From the NCBI RefSeq assembly GCF_001742225.1, contig NZ_CP017075.1, positions 1,674,001 to 1,738,000 of the forward strand: a stretch of 64,000 nt of DNA, in the 5' to 3' direction. A program made the position numbers and the translations under genes. The notes under the pieces are model-generated. The model was not told the DNA's origin, did no database searches, and worked only from the letters and a program-made list of their open reading frames with translations. Numbering within the stretch: the first letter of the stretch is position 1; each line of letters opens with the position of its first letter. Below, piece after piece: positions 30,073 to 39,296 of this stretch. Source of the stretch: Novosphingobium resinovorum (GTDB lineage: Bacteria; Pseudomonadota; Alphaproteobacteria; Sphingomonadales; Sphingomonadaceae).

Positions 30073-30231
30073 TTACCAGCCGGTACTGTCGCTCAGGTAA
30101 TGGACGAGGAGCGCGGCCCACACGGTAATGAAGATGGCAACGATAGCGACGAGTTCAGGCCGCCACGATCTCGGCTGGAGAGCCTCCACGCGGATATCGG
30201 GCTCAAACGGAAAATCGTGCTTCATATCCAT
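30073..30231 (-). CDS. Small single-pass membrane protein
   Basis: A 52-codon frame that fits a real small protein. A charged N-terminus (MDMKHDFPFEPDIRVEAL) is followed by one hydrophobic helix (ELVAIVAIFITVWAALLVHYL) and a short SDSTGW tail. An ATG at 30225 is an alternative start. It lies between recN and the TonB receptor on the same strand. No clear ribosome-binding site was seen, and the family is not recognised. Confidence 0.5.
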   Translation of the reverse strand: MDMKHDFPFEPDIRVEALQPRSWRPELVAIVAIFITVWAALLVHYLSDSTGW

Positions 30232-30434
30232 TGATTATGCGACCCATCCCCAGCCTGTCGGTTCATCCGGCTTTCTCCGGGTTCCCTCTACGTAGGCTCA
30301 CCTTAGTTGGTAAAAACCACCATAAGGATAATCATCGGATTTGAGAAATTACTTAAGGTTCACAGTGCAATCGATTTAAGCGGTTTTTCAGATCAGCCCG
30401 TCGCAAAAAGTTCCCAGCTGGACGAAATAAATAG

Positions 30435-30464
30435 GCCCCCGCGCTGCTCGAGCGGCGCGGGGGC
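30435..30464 (-). terminator. Terminator of the TonB-dependent receptor gene
   Basis: A ten-base stem (GCCCCCGCGC with GCGCGGGGGC) lies about 20 bases after the receptor stop codon and is followed on the minus strand by TATTTATTT. It should separate the receptor from the downstream small-protein and recN genes. Confidence 0.75.
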
Positions 30465-30484
30465 ACGGGGTCGACGGGTGATTC

Positions 30485-33022
30485 TCAGAAGGCGGACTTG
30501 ATCGTGAAACCCCAGGTGCGCGGATCGCCCGGCAGACCGGCGATCAGGCCGGTGTTGCCCGGCCCAACCATCAGCTGCTCGAAATAGTTCTGGTCGAAGG
30601 CATTGCGGACCCAGCCGTAGACGTCGAACCCGCTCTCGGTTCGGAAACCTGCGCGGAAGTTGTGCAGGCTATAGCCATCGATCCAGGTGTAGGCCGAGGG
30701 CGAAGGGTTTGACGAGAAGTTCGACCGGACTGAGCCGTCATAGCCGAAGTAGACCTCACCCTCCTTGCCGAGCAGCTTGGCCGGGGCGTTGACCTCGGCA
30801 CCGAACGAGAACGAGAACTTCGAGACGCCCGGCAGGCGCTGACCCGAGATATCGCAGTTCTCGGGGCTGATGCCGCCCGGCGTGCCCGCAGGACTGACGG
30901 TCGTGGTCGACGTGACAGTGGTGCCGCCCGAAAGCTCCGGCGGGCACGGCGCGTCGGTGAACTTGCGATAGGTCGCGTCGGTATAGGCGCCGTTGACGTA
31001 GGCGTTGAACCGCTCGCTCGGACGGACCGAGAAGTCCGCCTCGACACCCTGCGAACGAACCGCGCCCGCATTGGCGAGATAGCCGCGCAGCACGCCGTAC
31101 TGGCCGTTGTTCACGTTAGCCTGGTAGTTGGCGATATCGGTGCGGAAGATCGAGACGTTGAGCGTCGCCTTGCGGTCCCAGAACTGGGTCTTGATGCCCG
31201 CTTCGTAATGGTGGACCGACTCGGGCTTGACCGTCGCGGTCGCCAGGATCGGGTTGTTGCTGCCGTCCACCGGAACTCCGTTCTGGTTGATGCCGCCCGA
31301 CTTGAACGACTTCGCATAGGTCGCATAGAGCAGCACGTCCGGCGCTACCTTGTAGCTGGCGGTGAAGTCGTAGCTGAAGTTCCAGTCGCTGAACGTCGGC
31401 GAGATTTCCTGCGGCGTATAGATCGCCAGCTGCGCGCTCTGCCGCGCGGTGTAGCTGGGCAGGCCGAGCAGCAGTTCGTTGCCCTGCCCGTCGAACACGC
31501 GGCGCTGGTAGTAGCCTTCCTTCTTGTCGTAGTTGAGGCGAACGCCGGGCTGCAGGGTCAGCTCCGGCGTGATGTGCCAGCTCAGCTGGCCGTAGAGCGC
31601 GGCGCTGGTGTTCTTGAGGTACTGCGTGTTGTAGGCGACGAGGCCGTCAAGCACGGTGGGATCGCAGGCGAGCTGGTTCGACGCGCTCGGCCCGCAGCCT
31701 GAGGAGCCCGGCGGAACGGCGGCGACGCTGCCCGGATTGATGCTCCAGCGGCTCGCGGCCGCGCCTTGCGCCTCGGTGCCCTGCGTGTCGATGCGCTGAT
31801 AGAAGCCGAAAGCCCCGACGACGAAGTCGATCTTGTCGCTGCTGTAGTTGTAGCGCAGTTCCTGCGTGTACTGGTCCTGCTGCGACGGATTCTGCGACAG
31901 CGCGACGATCGGCAGGCCGGTGAAATCGCGGTCGTTCGAGGGATCCCAGTCCCAGAAGCGCCAGGCGGTGATCGAGGTCAGCGTGCCCTCGCCCAGTTCC
32001 CACTTCACACGCAGCGAAGCGCCGCCGATCTTGTTCTTGGCGCGCAGGTCGGTGTCGAGATCGGTCAGGCGGTCGAACGCATTCAGGCTCGGCGGTGCAT
32101 AGCCCTGCGCGGCAGCGAGCGCGGCGAACTGCCGGTTGATGGCTCGCTGGGTGGCGCCGGTGCGGACGTAGACCGAGCCGCAGCAATTGGCGTCCTGGTT
32201 GCTGAAGTCGCCCGCGAGGGTCACGTCGATGGTATCGGTCGGCTTCCACAGCAACTGGCCGCGCAGGCCGAGGTTGTCCTGGCTCTGGATGTGCTCGCCG
32301 GTGGTGACGTTGTAGATCGTGCCCTTGCGGCTGGTGGAGGACACCGCGATGCGTGCCGCCAGATTGTCGGTCAGCGGGCCGGAAATCGCCGCCTTGGCCT
32401 GCTTGAAGTTGTAATTGCCGATCGAGACCTCGGCCTTGCCCTCGAAGTCGAAGGTCGGCTGGTTGGTCGTGATGTTGATCGCGCCTGCCGTGGTGTTCTT
32501 GCCGTAGAGCGTGCCCTGCGGGCCGCGCAGCACTTCGACCTGCGCCACGTCGAGGAAGTCGAACGTCGCCGAGGCCACGCGCGAGTTGTAGACGTCGTCG
32601 ACGTAGATGCCGACGCCCTGCTCGATGCCGTCGTTGGTCAGCCCGAACGGAACGCCGAGGCCACGAATGTTGACGGCGGTGTTGCGCGGGTTCGATGAGT
32701 AATACTGAAGCGTCGGCGTCAGCTGCTGCAGGCGGCCGACGTTGAACGAGCCGGTCGAATCGATGTGCTCACCGCCAACGACCGAGATTGCGAGCGGCAC
32801 TTCCTGGCTCGATTCCTGGCGACGCCGCGCGGTGACGACGATGTCGGCGCCGCGATCGCGCGCGCCGGTGCCGACCGAAGTGGGGTTGTCCTGCTCATCT
32901 GCGGCAGCGGTCGTGGTTGCGGCGGCGGGAGCGGTATCCTCGGCATGCGCCGCAGAGAAGCCGATCGTCGCCGAGGCGAGTACGGTGGTTGCCAGAAGAG
33001 TCCGGCGGACGAACGAAGTCAT
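30485..33022 (-). CDS. TonB-dependent outer-membrane receptor
   Basis: An 845-residue receptor with a signal peptide ending AAHAED, an N-terminal low-complexity spacer, a TonB-box-like ADIVVTARRR, and a plug domain (VAQVEVLRGPQGTLYGKNTTAGAINITT). A long beta-barrel ends in the terminal Phe of FTIKSAF. Such receptors import siderophores, vitamins or organic compounds; the substrate cannot be read from sequence. It is monocistronic, with its own terminator and a structured upstream region, and separates bamD from recN. Confidence 0.93.
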   Translation of the reverse strand: MTSFVRRTLLATTVLASATIGFSAAHAEDTAPAAATTTAAADEQDNPTSVGTGARDRGADIVVTARRRQESSQEVPLAISVVGGEHIDSTGSFNVGRLQQLTPTLQYYSSNPRNTAVNIRGLGVPFGLTNDGIEQGVGIYVDDVYNSRVASATFDFLDVAQVEVLRGPQGTLYGKNTTAGAINITTNQPTFDFEGKAEVSIGNYNFKQAKAAISGPLTDNLAARIAVSSTSRKGTIYNVTTGEHIQSQDNLGLRGQLLWKPTDTIDVTLAGDFSNQDANCCGSVYVRTGATQRAINRQFAALAAAQGYAPPSLNAFDRLTDLDTDLRAKNKIGGASLRVKWELGEGTLTSITAWRFWDWDPSNDRDFTGLPIVALSQNPSQQDQYTQELRYNYSSDKIDFVVGAFGFYQRIDTQGTEAQGAAASRWSINPGSVAAVPPGSSGCGPSASNQLACDPTVLDGLVAYNTQYLKNTSAALYGQLSWHITPELTLQPGVRLNYDKKEGYYQRRVFDGQGNELLLGLPSYTARQSAQLAIYTPQEISPTFSDWNFSYDFTASYKVAPDVLLYATYAKSFKSGGINQNGVPVDGSNNPILATATVKPESVHHYEAGIKTQFWDRKATLNVSIFRTDIANYQANVNNGQYGVLRGYLANAGAVRSQGVEADFSVRPSERFNAYVNGAYTDATYRKFTDAPCPPELSGGTTVTSTTTVSPAGTPGGISPENCDISGQRLPGVSKFSFSFGAEVNAPAKLLGKEGEVYFGYDGSVRSNFSSNPSPSAYTWIDGYSLHNFRAGFRTESGFDVYGWVRNAFDQNYFEQLMVGPGNTGLIAGLPGDPRTWGFTIKSAF

Positions 33023-33366
33023 TATTCAAATCCTCTGTCAGGGAATTGAATGCATCCGGCGATCCGGTGTGCACCTGGTCGGCCTGCCCCCTTCAGGGCC
33101 GGCAGGTATGGCTCGAGGCTTGCAAGCGGCGCTTCGTGGTCGAATGCGCCGCTTGCAGGTCCGGCCGGAAGGGATCATGGAATGCCTGCGGCCGCACCGC
33201 GTCGCCCTCATGTGATTTGCCCTCCAGGCCGTTTCGCCTCTTGTTGAGCTTTTCTAATCTCAACTTAATTGGTGGACAATAGACTTCAGCTATCAGGCGC
33301 TAAAGCGAAACTGCGCAGCGACGAGGCGAGGCATCGCGGCGGCGTGTCCCCCCACGACAAACACAC
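33023..33366 (-). promoter_or_regulatory. Gene-free upstream region of the TonB receptor with two inverted repeats
   Basis: This stretch of about 340 bases has no convincing gene. It holds a perfect 12-base inverted repeat (TGCAAGCGGCGC at 33121-33132 and GCGCCGCTTGCA at 33146-33157) that could form a leader hairpin. A second is GTTGAG/CTCAAC at 33243-33264. The second overlaps a weak promoter-like pair (TTGTCC, 17 bases, TAGAAA on the minus strand), so it may be an operator. Confidence 0.4.
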
Positions 33367-33367
33367 G

Positions 33368-33402
33368 CGAAAAAGCGGCCGCGCCGGGGAGGCGGGCCGC
33401 TT
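33368..33402 (-). terminator. Intrinsic terminator after bamD
   Basis: AGCGGCC and GGCCGCT form the stem, and TTTTTCG follows on the minus strand. It is about 65 bases after the bamD stop codon and separates bamD from the TonB receptor. Confidence 0.75.
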
Positions 33403-33466
33403 GAGAAAGATAAATGGATGACTTGAGCCTCCCTCCCCCGAGCAAGCCCGGAAAGAGGGGCGAAGA

Positions 33467-34261
33467 TCAGGCCGCGACGTTCTGCGGCGCGTGCTTTTCC
33501 ATCAGCTTGTAGGCGCGGCCGTACCAGTCGCTGTTCGGGTAGTTGTGCTCCAGCACCGCAGCCGCTTTCTGCGCCTCTTCGGGAACGCCCATCGAGAGGT
33601 AGCCCTCGACGAGGCGATAGAGCGCCTCGGGCGTGTGGCTGGTGGTCTGGAAGTTATCGACCACATTGCGGAAGCGCAGCGTCGCCGCCAGCCACTTGCC
33701 GCTGCGCTCGTAAGAGCGACCGATGGTCATTTCCTTGCCCGCGAGGTGATCGTCGACGAGGTCGATCTTGAGCTTGGCGTCGCGCGCATACGTTGTGCCG
33801 GGGTAACGGCGCATCACGTCGGTCAATGCTTGCTTGGCCTGCTGCGTGGTCTTCTGGTCACGGGTGACGTCGCTGATCTGCTCATAATAGCAGATCGAGA
33901 TCAGGTAGTAGGCGTAAGGCGCGTCCTTGTTGCCCGGGTGGATCGACAGGAAGCGCTGCGCCGACTGGATCGCCTTGTTGTAGTCACGCGCGGCGTAATA
34001 GCTGAACGCGCTCATCAACTGGGCGCGGCGTGCCCAGGGCGAATAGGGGTGCTGGCGCTCGACTTCGTCGAACAGCGCGGCGGCCTGCTTGGTGCGCCCG
34101 GTTTCCAGGCGCTGCTGAGCCGCAGCGTAGAGCGTATCGACGTCGCGCGCGACGTAGGCGGTATCGCGATTCTTCGCCCGTCCCCCGCAACCGGCAGTGA
34201 GAACGATCGCCCCGGTAGCGGCGGCGAGGATGGCGGTCTTGAGCGACGAGCGTGCGAACAT
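33467..34261 (-). CDS. bamD: Outer membrane assembly lipoprotein BamD
   Basis: A 264-residue lipoprotein with a signal sequence ending in the lipobox LTAGC, then five TPR-like helical pairs. Segments such as QHPYSPWARRAQLMSAFSYY, FLSIHPGNKDAPYAYYLIS and YPGTTYARDAKLKIDLVDDHLAGKEM are typical of BamD. It helps insert beta-barrel proteins as part of the Bam complex. The ATG at 34261 is preferred to the upstream 34297 because it gives a proper lipoprotein signal. Confidence 0.95.
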   Translation of the reverse strand: MFARSSLKTAILAAATGAIVLTAGCGGRAKNRDTAYVARDVDTLYAAAQQRLETGRTKQAAALFDEVERQHPYSPWARRAQLMSAFSYYAARDYNKAIQSAQRFLSIHPGNKDAPYAYYLISICYYEQISDVTRDQKTTQQAKQALTDVMRRYPGTTYARDAKLKIDLVDDHLAGKEMTIGRSYERSGKWLAATLRFRNVVDNFQTTSHTPEALYRLVEGYLSMGVPEEAQKAAAVLEHNYPNSDWYGRAYKLMEKHAPQNVAA

Positions 34262-34361
34262 GGACGGGTCTATAACCAGCGCTTCGCTGAACGCCAAGTG
34301 AAGTTGCGCAAGAGTGGACAGCGCAATTGTCGCAAGCCGCTACAACCTCTAGGCTTCCCGC

Positions 34362-36140
34362 ATGGCAGGCAGCAGCGATCTCTATTCCCCGATGATGTCC
34401 GACGCCCTGGTGATCCTGGGCGCGGCAGGCATCGTCATCCCGGTGTTCAACCGGTTCCGCATCACGCCCGTCATCGGCTTCATTCTCGTCGGCCTGCTGG
34501 TCGGTCCGTTCGGGCTCGGCCGCCATGTGTTCGACCATCGCTGGCTGCATTACATCACCATCACCGACCCGGACGGGCTGGATATCTTCGCCGAATTCGG
34601 CATCATCCTACTGCTGTTCTCGATCGGTCTGGAGCTGTCCTTCGCCCGCCTGTGGGAGATGCGGCGCATGGTCTTCGGGCTGGGCTCGCTCGAACTGATC
34701 GTCATCGCCGCCTCGCTGACCTTCATCCTTGCGGCGATCGGCCAGAGCTTTTCCGGCGCCATGGCGCTGGGTCTCGCCCTCGCGCTGTCGTCCACCGCAC
34801 TGGTGCTCAAGATCACCGAGACGACCACGCCGGTCGGCAAGGCCGCACTGGCGATGCTGCTGTTCGAGGACATCGCCCTCGTCCCCATCATCTTCCTGCT
34901 CGGCGCGCTCGGCCCGCACACCGGGGACGGTGTCAGCGACCTGCTCAACACCCTGTTATGGGGCACCGTGGTGGTCGGCGGCCTGCTGATCTTCGGCCGC
35001 TACCTGCTGCCGCCACTGTTCGCGCAGGCCGCTCGCACCAAGAGCCCCGAACTGTTCCTCGCCGCGAGTTTGCTGGTGGTGATCGTCGCCTCGCTGGCGA
35101 CCGCCGCCGCCGGGCTTTCCCCCATAGTCGGCGCCCTCGTCGCCGGGCTGTTGATCGCCGAGACCGAGTACCATTCCGAGGTCGAGCAGATCACCGAACC
35201 GTTCAAGGGCCTCGCCCTCGGCGTCTTCCTGATCACCATCGGCATGAGCATCGACCTCTATGTCGTCTGGGAAAACCTCGCCTCGATCCTGATCGCAACA
35301 GTAGTGGTCATCGTGCTCAAATCGGTGGTGACCGGCGTGATGCTGCGGGTGATGGGCGCCCGGCGCGGCACTGCGACCGAAGCGGGCATCCTCATGTCGA
35401 GCCCTTCGGAGACTACGCTGATCGTGCTGACCGCGGCCAGCACCGCCCAGTTGATCCAGCCCGGCACGGCGCAGTTCTGGCAGATCGTCACCGCGCTCGG
35501 CCTGACGGTGACCCCGCTCCTGGCGATGGCCGGCAAGGTCATGGGCAAGCGCGTGGACGGCGCCGAAACGCCGCACCGTCCCGCCGACGACGCCACCCGC
35601 CCGCGCACGCTGATCGTCGGTTTCGGCCGCGTCGGCCACCTCGTTGCCGACATGCTGACCCGGCACGGGCGGCCCTATCTCGCGATCGACAGCGACGCCG
35701 ACCTCGTCGCCCACGGCCGGCGCCTCGGCTACACCGTCGCCTTCGGTAACGCGGGTCGCGGCGACGCCCTGGTGCGGCTCGGCGCGGCGGACGCGGCGGC
35801 GGTGATCCTCACCATGGACGAGCCCGTCACCGCCCAGCGCATCGTGCGCAAGTTGCGCCTGCAGTTCCCCGACCTGCCGATTCTCGCCCGCGCCCGCGAC
35901 GCCGACCACGCCGCCCAGCTCTACCGCGCCGGAGCGAGCTATGCCGTGCCCGAAACGCTGGAAAGTTCGCTGCAGCTTTCCGAGGCAGCGCTGGTCGAAA
36001 CCGGCGTCGCGATGGGGCCGATCATCGCCTCGATCCACGAAAAGCGCGACGAATTCCGCGAGATGATCATGGAACGCGGCGGCCTTTCGGAGAAGCCCTC
36101 GCTGAAATCCGGCCAGCTGCGTGAGGCGGAAAGAGCTTAG
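34362..36140 (+). CDS. CPA2-family cation:proton antiporter with RCK domain
   Basis: A 592-residue protein. Residues 1-390 contain about 12 membrane helices of the Na+/H+ exchanger fold (TPVIGFILVGLLVGP, FGIILLLFSIGLELS, LALALSSTALVL). The C-terminal part has a TrkA-N/RCK nucleotide-binding domain (TLIVGFGRVGHLVADML at about residue 413). It resembles KefB/KefC-type potassium efflux systems and YbaL. It converges on the Lrp-family gene with a four-base overlap of stop codons. Confidence 0.88.
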   Translation: MAGSSDLYSPMMSDALVILGAAGIVIPVFNRFRITPVIGFILVGLLVGPFGLGRHVFDHRWLHYITITDPDGLDIFAEFGIILLLFSIGLELSFARLWEMRRMVFGLGSLELIVIAASLTFILAAIGQSFSGAMALGLALALSSTALVLKITETTTPVGKAALAMLLFEDIALVPIIFLLGALGPHTGDGVSDLLNTLLWGTVVVGGLLIFGRYLLPPLFAQAARTKSPELFLAASLLVVIVASLATAAAGLSPIVGALVAGLLIAETEYHSEVEQITEPFKGLALGVFLITIGMSIDLYVVWENLASILIATVVVIVLKSVVTGVMLRVMGARRGTATEAGILMSSPSETTLIVLTAASTAQLIQPGTAQFWQIVTALGLTVTPLLAMAGKVMGKRVDGAETPHRPADDATRPRTLIVGFGRVGHLVADMLTRHGRPYLAIDSDADLVAHGRRLGYTVAFGNAGRGDALVRLGAADAAAVILTMDEPVTAQRIVRKLRLQFPDLPILARARDADHAAQLYRAGASYAVPETLESSLQLSEAALVETGVAMGPIIASIHEKRDEFREMIMERGGLSEKPSLKSGQLREAERA

Positions 36141-36613
36141 GGAACAACCACTTCCGCGCCGCTCTTGACCCGGTCGAGGGCGACCAGCGTGCGGAAGCTA
36201 GCCACCCATTCGTGGTCGGAAAACAACCGCCGTGTCAGCACTTCATAGGCGCTCATGTCCGTAGTGACGACCACCAGAACGAAGCTGGTACCACCGGTCG
36301 TATAGTAGCACTGCTGCACTTCCGGCGTCTCGCGGAACAGCGCCTTGGCGCGATCGATACTGGCGGTGCGCTCGTCCCGCAGGAACACCTCGACGATCGC
36401 GGTGACCGTCAGCGAGAGCGCCGCCGGATCGACCAGCGCGACGTTGGCGGCGATCGTACCCGACTGCTCCATCGCCGCGATTCGCCGCTGCACCGCCGCC
36501 GCCGAGAGGTTCACCGCTTCCCCGATCGCGCGCTGCGGCGTCTTGTTGTCACGCTGCAGGATTCGCAGGATTTCACGGTCGAAGGCGTCGAGCGGGGCGG
36601 TCTTCTTGGGCAT
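36137..36613 (-). CDS. Lrp/AsnC-family transcriptional regulator
   Basis: A 158-residue protein with an N-terminal helix-turn-helix (LDAFDREILRILQRDNKTPQ to NLSAAAVQRRIAAMEQSG) and a C-terminal RAM ligand-binding domain (PEVQQCYYTTGGTSFVLVVV). It is divergent from an EamA exporter gene. Lrp regulators often control an adjacent amino-acid exporter, so the exporter is a reasonable target (inference). The ATG at 36613 gives the standard length. Confidence 0.9.
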   Translation of the reverse strand: MPKKTAPLDAFDREILRILQRDNKTPQRAIGEAVNLSAAAVQRRIAAMEQSGTIAANVALVDPAALSLTVTAIVEVFLRDERTASIDRAKALFRETPEVQQCYYTTGGTSFVLVVVTTDMSAYEVLTRRLFSDHEWVASFRTLVALDRVKSGAEVVVP

Positions 36614-36726
36614 ATGCGAGTTTTTGTTGCGTTTCGCGGCCAAATCAAGAGCGCACAACCCGCTGTCCAGGTGATATTCGCTCACGGCACATAACGGCAC
36701 TCAGCGGCACATAAAGCTACCACACG

Positions 36727-37665
36727 ATGACCACAGGCACGGCAACCCCCACTGACAACCGCCTGACCGGCGTGCTCTGCGGCATCGGCGCGGGTGCCTT
36801 GTGGGGCCTCGTGTTCCTCGCCCCCGAACTGGCGGGCAGCTTCTCCCCCCTCCAGCTGAGCATCGGCCGCTACTTGTGCTACGGAGCCGCGTCGGCATTG
36901 CTGATCGCGCCCCGCCGCCGCCAGGTCTTCGCCGCGCTGACCCGCCGCGAGTGGTGGAGCCTTGCCTGGCTCGCCCTGCTCGGCAACACCGCCTACTTCG
37001 TGTTCCTCGCCAGCGCCGTGCAATCGGGCGGGGTCGCGATGAGCTCGCTGGTGATCGGCTTCCTGCCCGTAGCGGTGACCATCGTGGGCAGCCGCGACCA
37101 TGGTGCCGTACCGCTGCGCCGCCTCGCGCCCTCGCTGCTGCTCTGCGCCGGAGGAGCGGTCTGCATCGGCTGGCAGTCGCTGGCCTCGCCCGCCTCCGGA
37201 TCGACGACTGCGCAACTGACCGGCCTCGCCTGCGCCATCGGTGCCCTCGCCTCGTGGACCACGTTTGCGATTGGCAATGCCCGCTGCCTCGTGCGTACCA
37301 AAGTCTCAGTCCATGAGTGGAACCTGCTGACCGGCCTCGTCACCGGAGCGCAGGCCCTGCTCCTCCTCCCCGTCTCGCTCGTGCTGGAGGACTGGCGCCG
37401 CCCGGCCCCCGAATGGCTGACTTTCGCGGCCGTCTGCGTCGTCGTCGCGCTCCTGGCCTCGATTCTCGGCAATGCGCTGTGGAACCGGATGAGCCGCCTG
37501 CTGCCACTCACCCTCGTCGGCCAGATGATCCTGTTCGAAACGCTGTTCGCGCTGATCTACGGCTTCGCATGGGAAGGCCGCCTGCCGACGCCGATGGAAC
37601 TGGCGGCCTTCGCGCTGGTAGTGGCGAGCGTGGTCACCTGCCTTTCGGCGCATCGGAGGCATTAA
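36727..37665 (+). CDS. EamA/DMT-superfamily exporter
   Basis: A 312-residue protein with about ten hydrophobic helices arranged as two EamA halves (GIGAGALWGLVFLAPELAGS and LASILGNALWNRMSRLLP). Such proteins export amino acids or other small metabolites. The divergent Lrp-type regulator across a gap of about 110 bases suggests amino-acid-related control. Substrate unknown. A decayed type-2 repeat lies 17 bases past the stop codon. Confidence 0.87.
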   Translation: MTTGTATPTDNRLTGVLCGIGAGALWGLVFLAPELAGSFSPLQLSIGRYLCYGAASALLIAPRRRQVFAALTRREWWSLAWLALLGNTAYFVFLASAVQSGGVAMSSLVIGFLPVAVTIVGSRDHGAVPLRRLAPSLLLCAGGAVCIGWQSLASPASGSTTAQLTGLACAIGALASWTTFAIGNARCLVRTKVSVHEWNLLTGLVTGAQALLLLPVSLVLEDWRRPAPEWLTFAAVCVVVALLASILGNALWNRMSRLLPLTLVGQMILFETLFALIYGFAWEGRLPTPMELAAFALVVASVVTCLSAHRRH

Positions 37666-37682
37666 CCGCTGCATGCGCAGCC

Positions 37683-37760
37683 GGGGCTTCGACAAGCTCA
37701 GCCTGAGCGGATTTGAGAGGTTCTCACAATAACGTCCGCTCGCCCTCAGCTTGTCTAAGG
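37683..37760. repeat. Type-2 palindromic repeat, decayed copy
   Basis: The left arm, CTTCGACAAGCTCAGCCTGA, matches the nested copy at 2822. The right arm near 37737-37760 (CCGCTCGCCCTCAGCTTGTC) has lost several matching bases. It lies between the converging EamA exporter and glutaminase genes. Confidence 0.7.
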
Positions 37761-37774
37761 GTCTGGCTTGGCGC

Positions 37775-38707
37775 CTATCCCCTCGGCTCGAACACCGACC
37801 ATCCCGTGCGGTGGACAAGCTGTTCCAGCGCCAGTTGCCCGAGGTGCGAGTTGCCCGCCTCGTTCAGCCCCGGCGACCACACCGCGATGCTGGCGATCCC
37901 CGGAGCCACCGACAAGATGCCGCCCCCGACCCCCGACTTGCCCGGCAGGCCGATGCGATAGGCGAAGTCGCCCGAATTGTCGTAATGCCCGCAGGACATC
38001 ATCAGCGCATTGATGCGCCGCGCCCGCCGTGCAGTGACCACCCGGTGCCCCTCCACACGCCCGTCCCCCATCAGGAAGCGCCCCGCCATTGCCAACTGCC
38101 GACAGCTCATCGCCAGCGCGCAGAAGTGGAAATAGGTGCCCAGCACCAGTTCCACGTCGCCATGGATGTTCCCGAAGGCGCGCATGTAATTGGCCAGCGC
38201 CATGTTGCGAAAGCCGGTCTCCTGCTCGGCGCGGGCGACCGTCTCGTCTATGTGGATCGTATCGTCGTCGCCCGCCAGTTCGCGCACGAAACGCAGCATC
38301 TGCCCGATCGCCTCGCGCGGCTGCAACCGGCCAAGGAGCACATCGCACACCACGATAGCCCCGGCGTTGATGAAGGGATTGCGCGGGATCCCGTGCTCGG
38401 TTTCCAGCTGCACGATGGAGTTGAACGCCGACCCCGAAGGCTCGCGGCCCACCCGGTTCCACAACTGGTCCCCCACCGCGCCCAGCGCCAGCGTCAGCGC
38501 GAAGACCTTGGAGATCGACTGGATCGAGAACGCCTCGTCCGCATCGCCTGCAGCGTGAACCGTGCCGTCGGCCATTACCACGGCGATGCCGAACTTGTCG
38601 GCCGGAACCGACGCGAGCGGCGGAATATAGAAGGCGACGGTGCCGCGCTCGGCAATGCCGCGCATTTCCGCGGCGATATCGGCGACGATCCGGGCAATCG
38701 GCTCCAT
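37775..38707 (-). CDS. glsA: Glutaminase
   Basis: A 310-residue serine-type glutaminase that converts glutamine to glutamate and ammonia. The catalytic Ser-x-x-Lys is in [28 protein letters not shown] and [12 protein letters not shown] are conserved parts of the family. The ATG at 38707 has GGGAG five bases upstream. A second in-frame ATG at 38722 lies inside a type-1 repeat and is less likely. Confidence 0.94.
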   Translation of the reverse strand: MEPIARIVADIAAEMRGIAERGTVAFYIPPLASVPADKFGIAVVMADGTVHAAGDADEAFSIQSISKVFALTLALGAVGDQLWNRVGREPSGSAFNSIVQLETEHGIPRNPFINAGAIVVCDVLLGRLQPREAIGQMLRFVRELAGDDDTIHIDETVARAEQETGFRNMALANYMRAFGNIHGDVELVLGTYFHFCALAMSCRQLAMAGRFLMGDGRVEGHRVVTARRARRINALMMSCGHYDNSGDFAYRIGLPGKSGVGGGILSVAPGIASIAVWSPGLNEAGNSHLGQLALEQLVHRTGWSVFEPRG

Positions 38708-38717
38708 GTCATCTCCC

Positions 38718-38830
38718 GTCATCCCGGGCTTGACCCGGGACCGTTGGCCGTGAACGACCCACCTTGCCGCGCGCGCAGCCCGGCCTCACCTAAAGCCCGC
38801 CACCGGTCCCGGATCAAGTCCGGGACGACG
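38718..38830. repeat. Type-1 palindromic repeat overlapping a gene end
   Basis: The arms CATCCCGGGCTTGACCCGGG and CCCGGATCAAGTCCGGGACG are inverted with a few mismatches, and the centre shares CACCTAAAG with the copy at 9803. The right arm supplies the last codons and the stop of the neighbouring membrane-protein gene (38814-38816), and the left arm ends 11 bases before the glsA start. Confidence 0.85.
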
Positions 38831-39296
38831 CCTCGTCCGCCCCGGCCTGCCATGCGCACCATGCTCCGGCGAGGAACCAGATGGCGAAACCCAGCCAGAA
38901 TCCCATGAACGGCGCCGTCACACCATCGAGCGGATAGAGTGCAGCCCTCCAGAATGCCCAAAGGCCGCCCATGACCGCCAGCGCGGCATATCCGGTATGG
39001 TAGTCTTTCGGGGCAAGACGCCACCGCATCCGGCGATTGCCCGGCTCCGGCGACCATATCGCAAAAGCCAGACGCATGAAGATATAGAGCCCCGCCAGTA
39101 CGAACAACGGCGCCGAAAGCTCCAGAAGCGGGATGTAATCGTTGAAGCAGTCGTCGAAATCGCCGGTGAAGCTCCGCCCGCGACACTGAACCTGATGCTT
39201 CGCCAAGCCACCGAAGAAAGGCATGAACGAGGACGCCAGCCAGAACCCGCAGCCTGCAAAGGCCAGAGTCTTGCGGGCGCCCTCCTTCAGGATCAC
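38814..39296 (-). CDS. Hypothetical membrane protein coupled to alaS
   Basis: A 160-residue protein with about four hydrophobic helices ([77 protein letters not shown]). The GTG start overlaps the alaS stop (GTGA), implying coupling. The last five residues, ASSRT, and the stop are encoded by a type-1 repeat arm, so the native C-terminus may have been replaced. Family not recognised. Confidence 0.65.
   Translation of the reverse strand: MILKEGARKTLAFAGCGFWLASSFMPFFGGLAKHQVQCRGRSFTGDFDDCFNDYIPLLELSAPLFVLAGLYIFMRLAFAIWSPEPGNRRMRWRLAPKDYHTGYAALAVMGGLWAFWRAALYPLDGVTAPFMGFWLGFAIWFLAGAWCAWQAGADEASSRT

Noticed and set aside
30307..30501. 64-codon plus-strand frame in the AT-rich gap before recN
   Set aside because: It needs a TTG start without a ribosome-binding site, and its second half runs through the receptor terminator hairpin.
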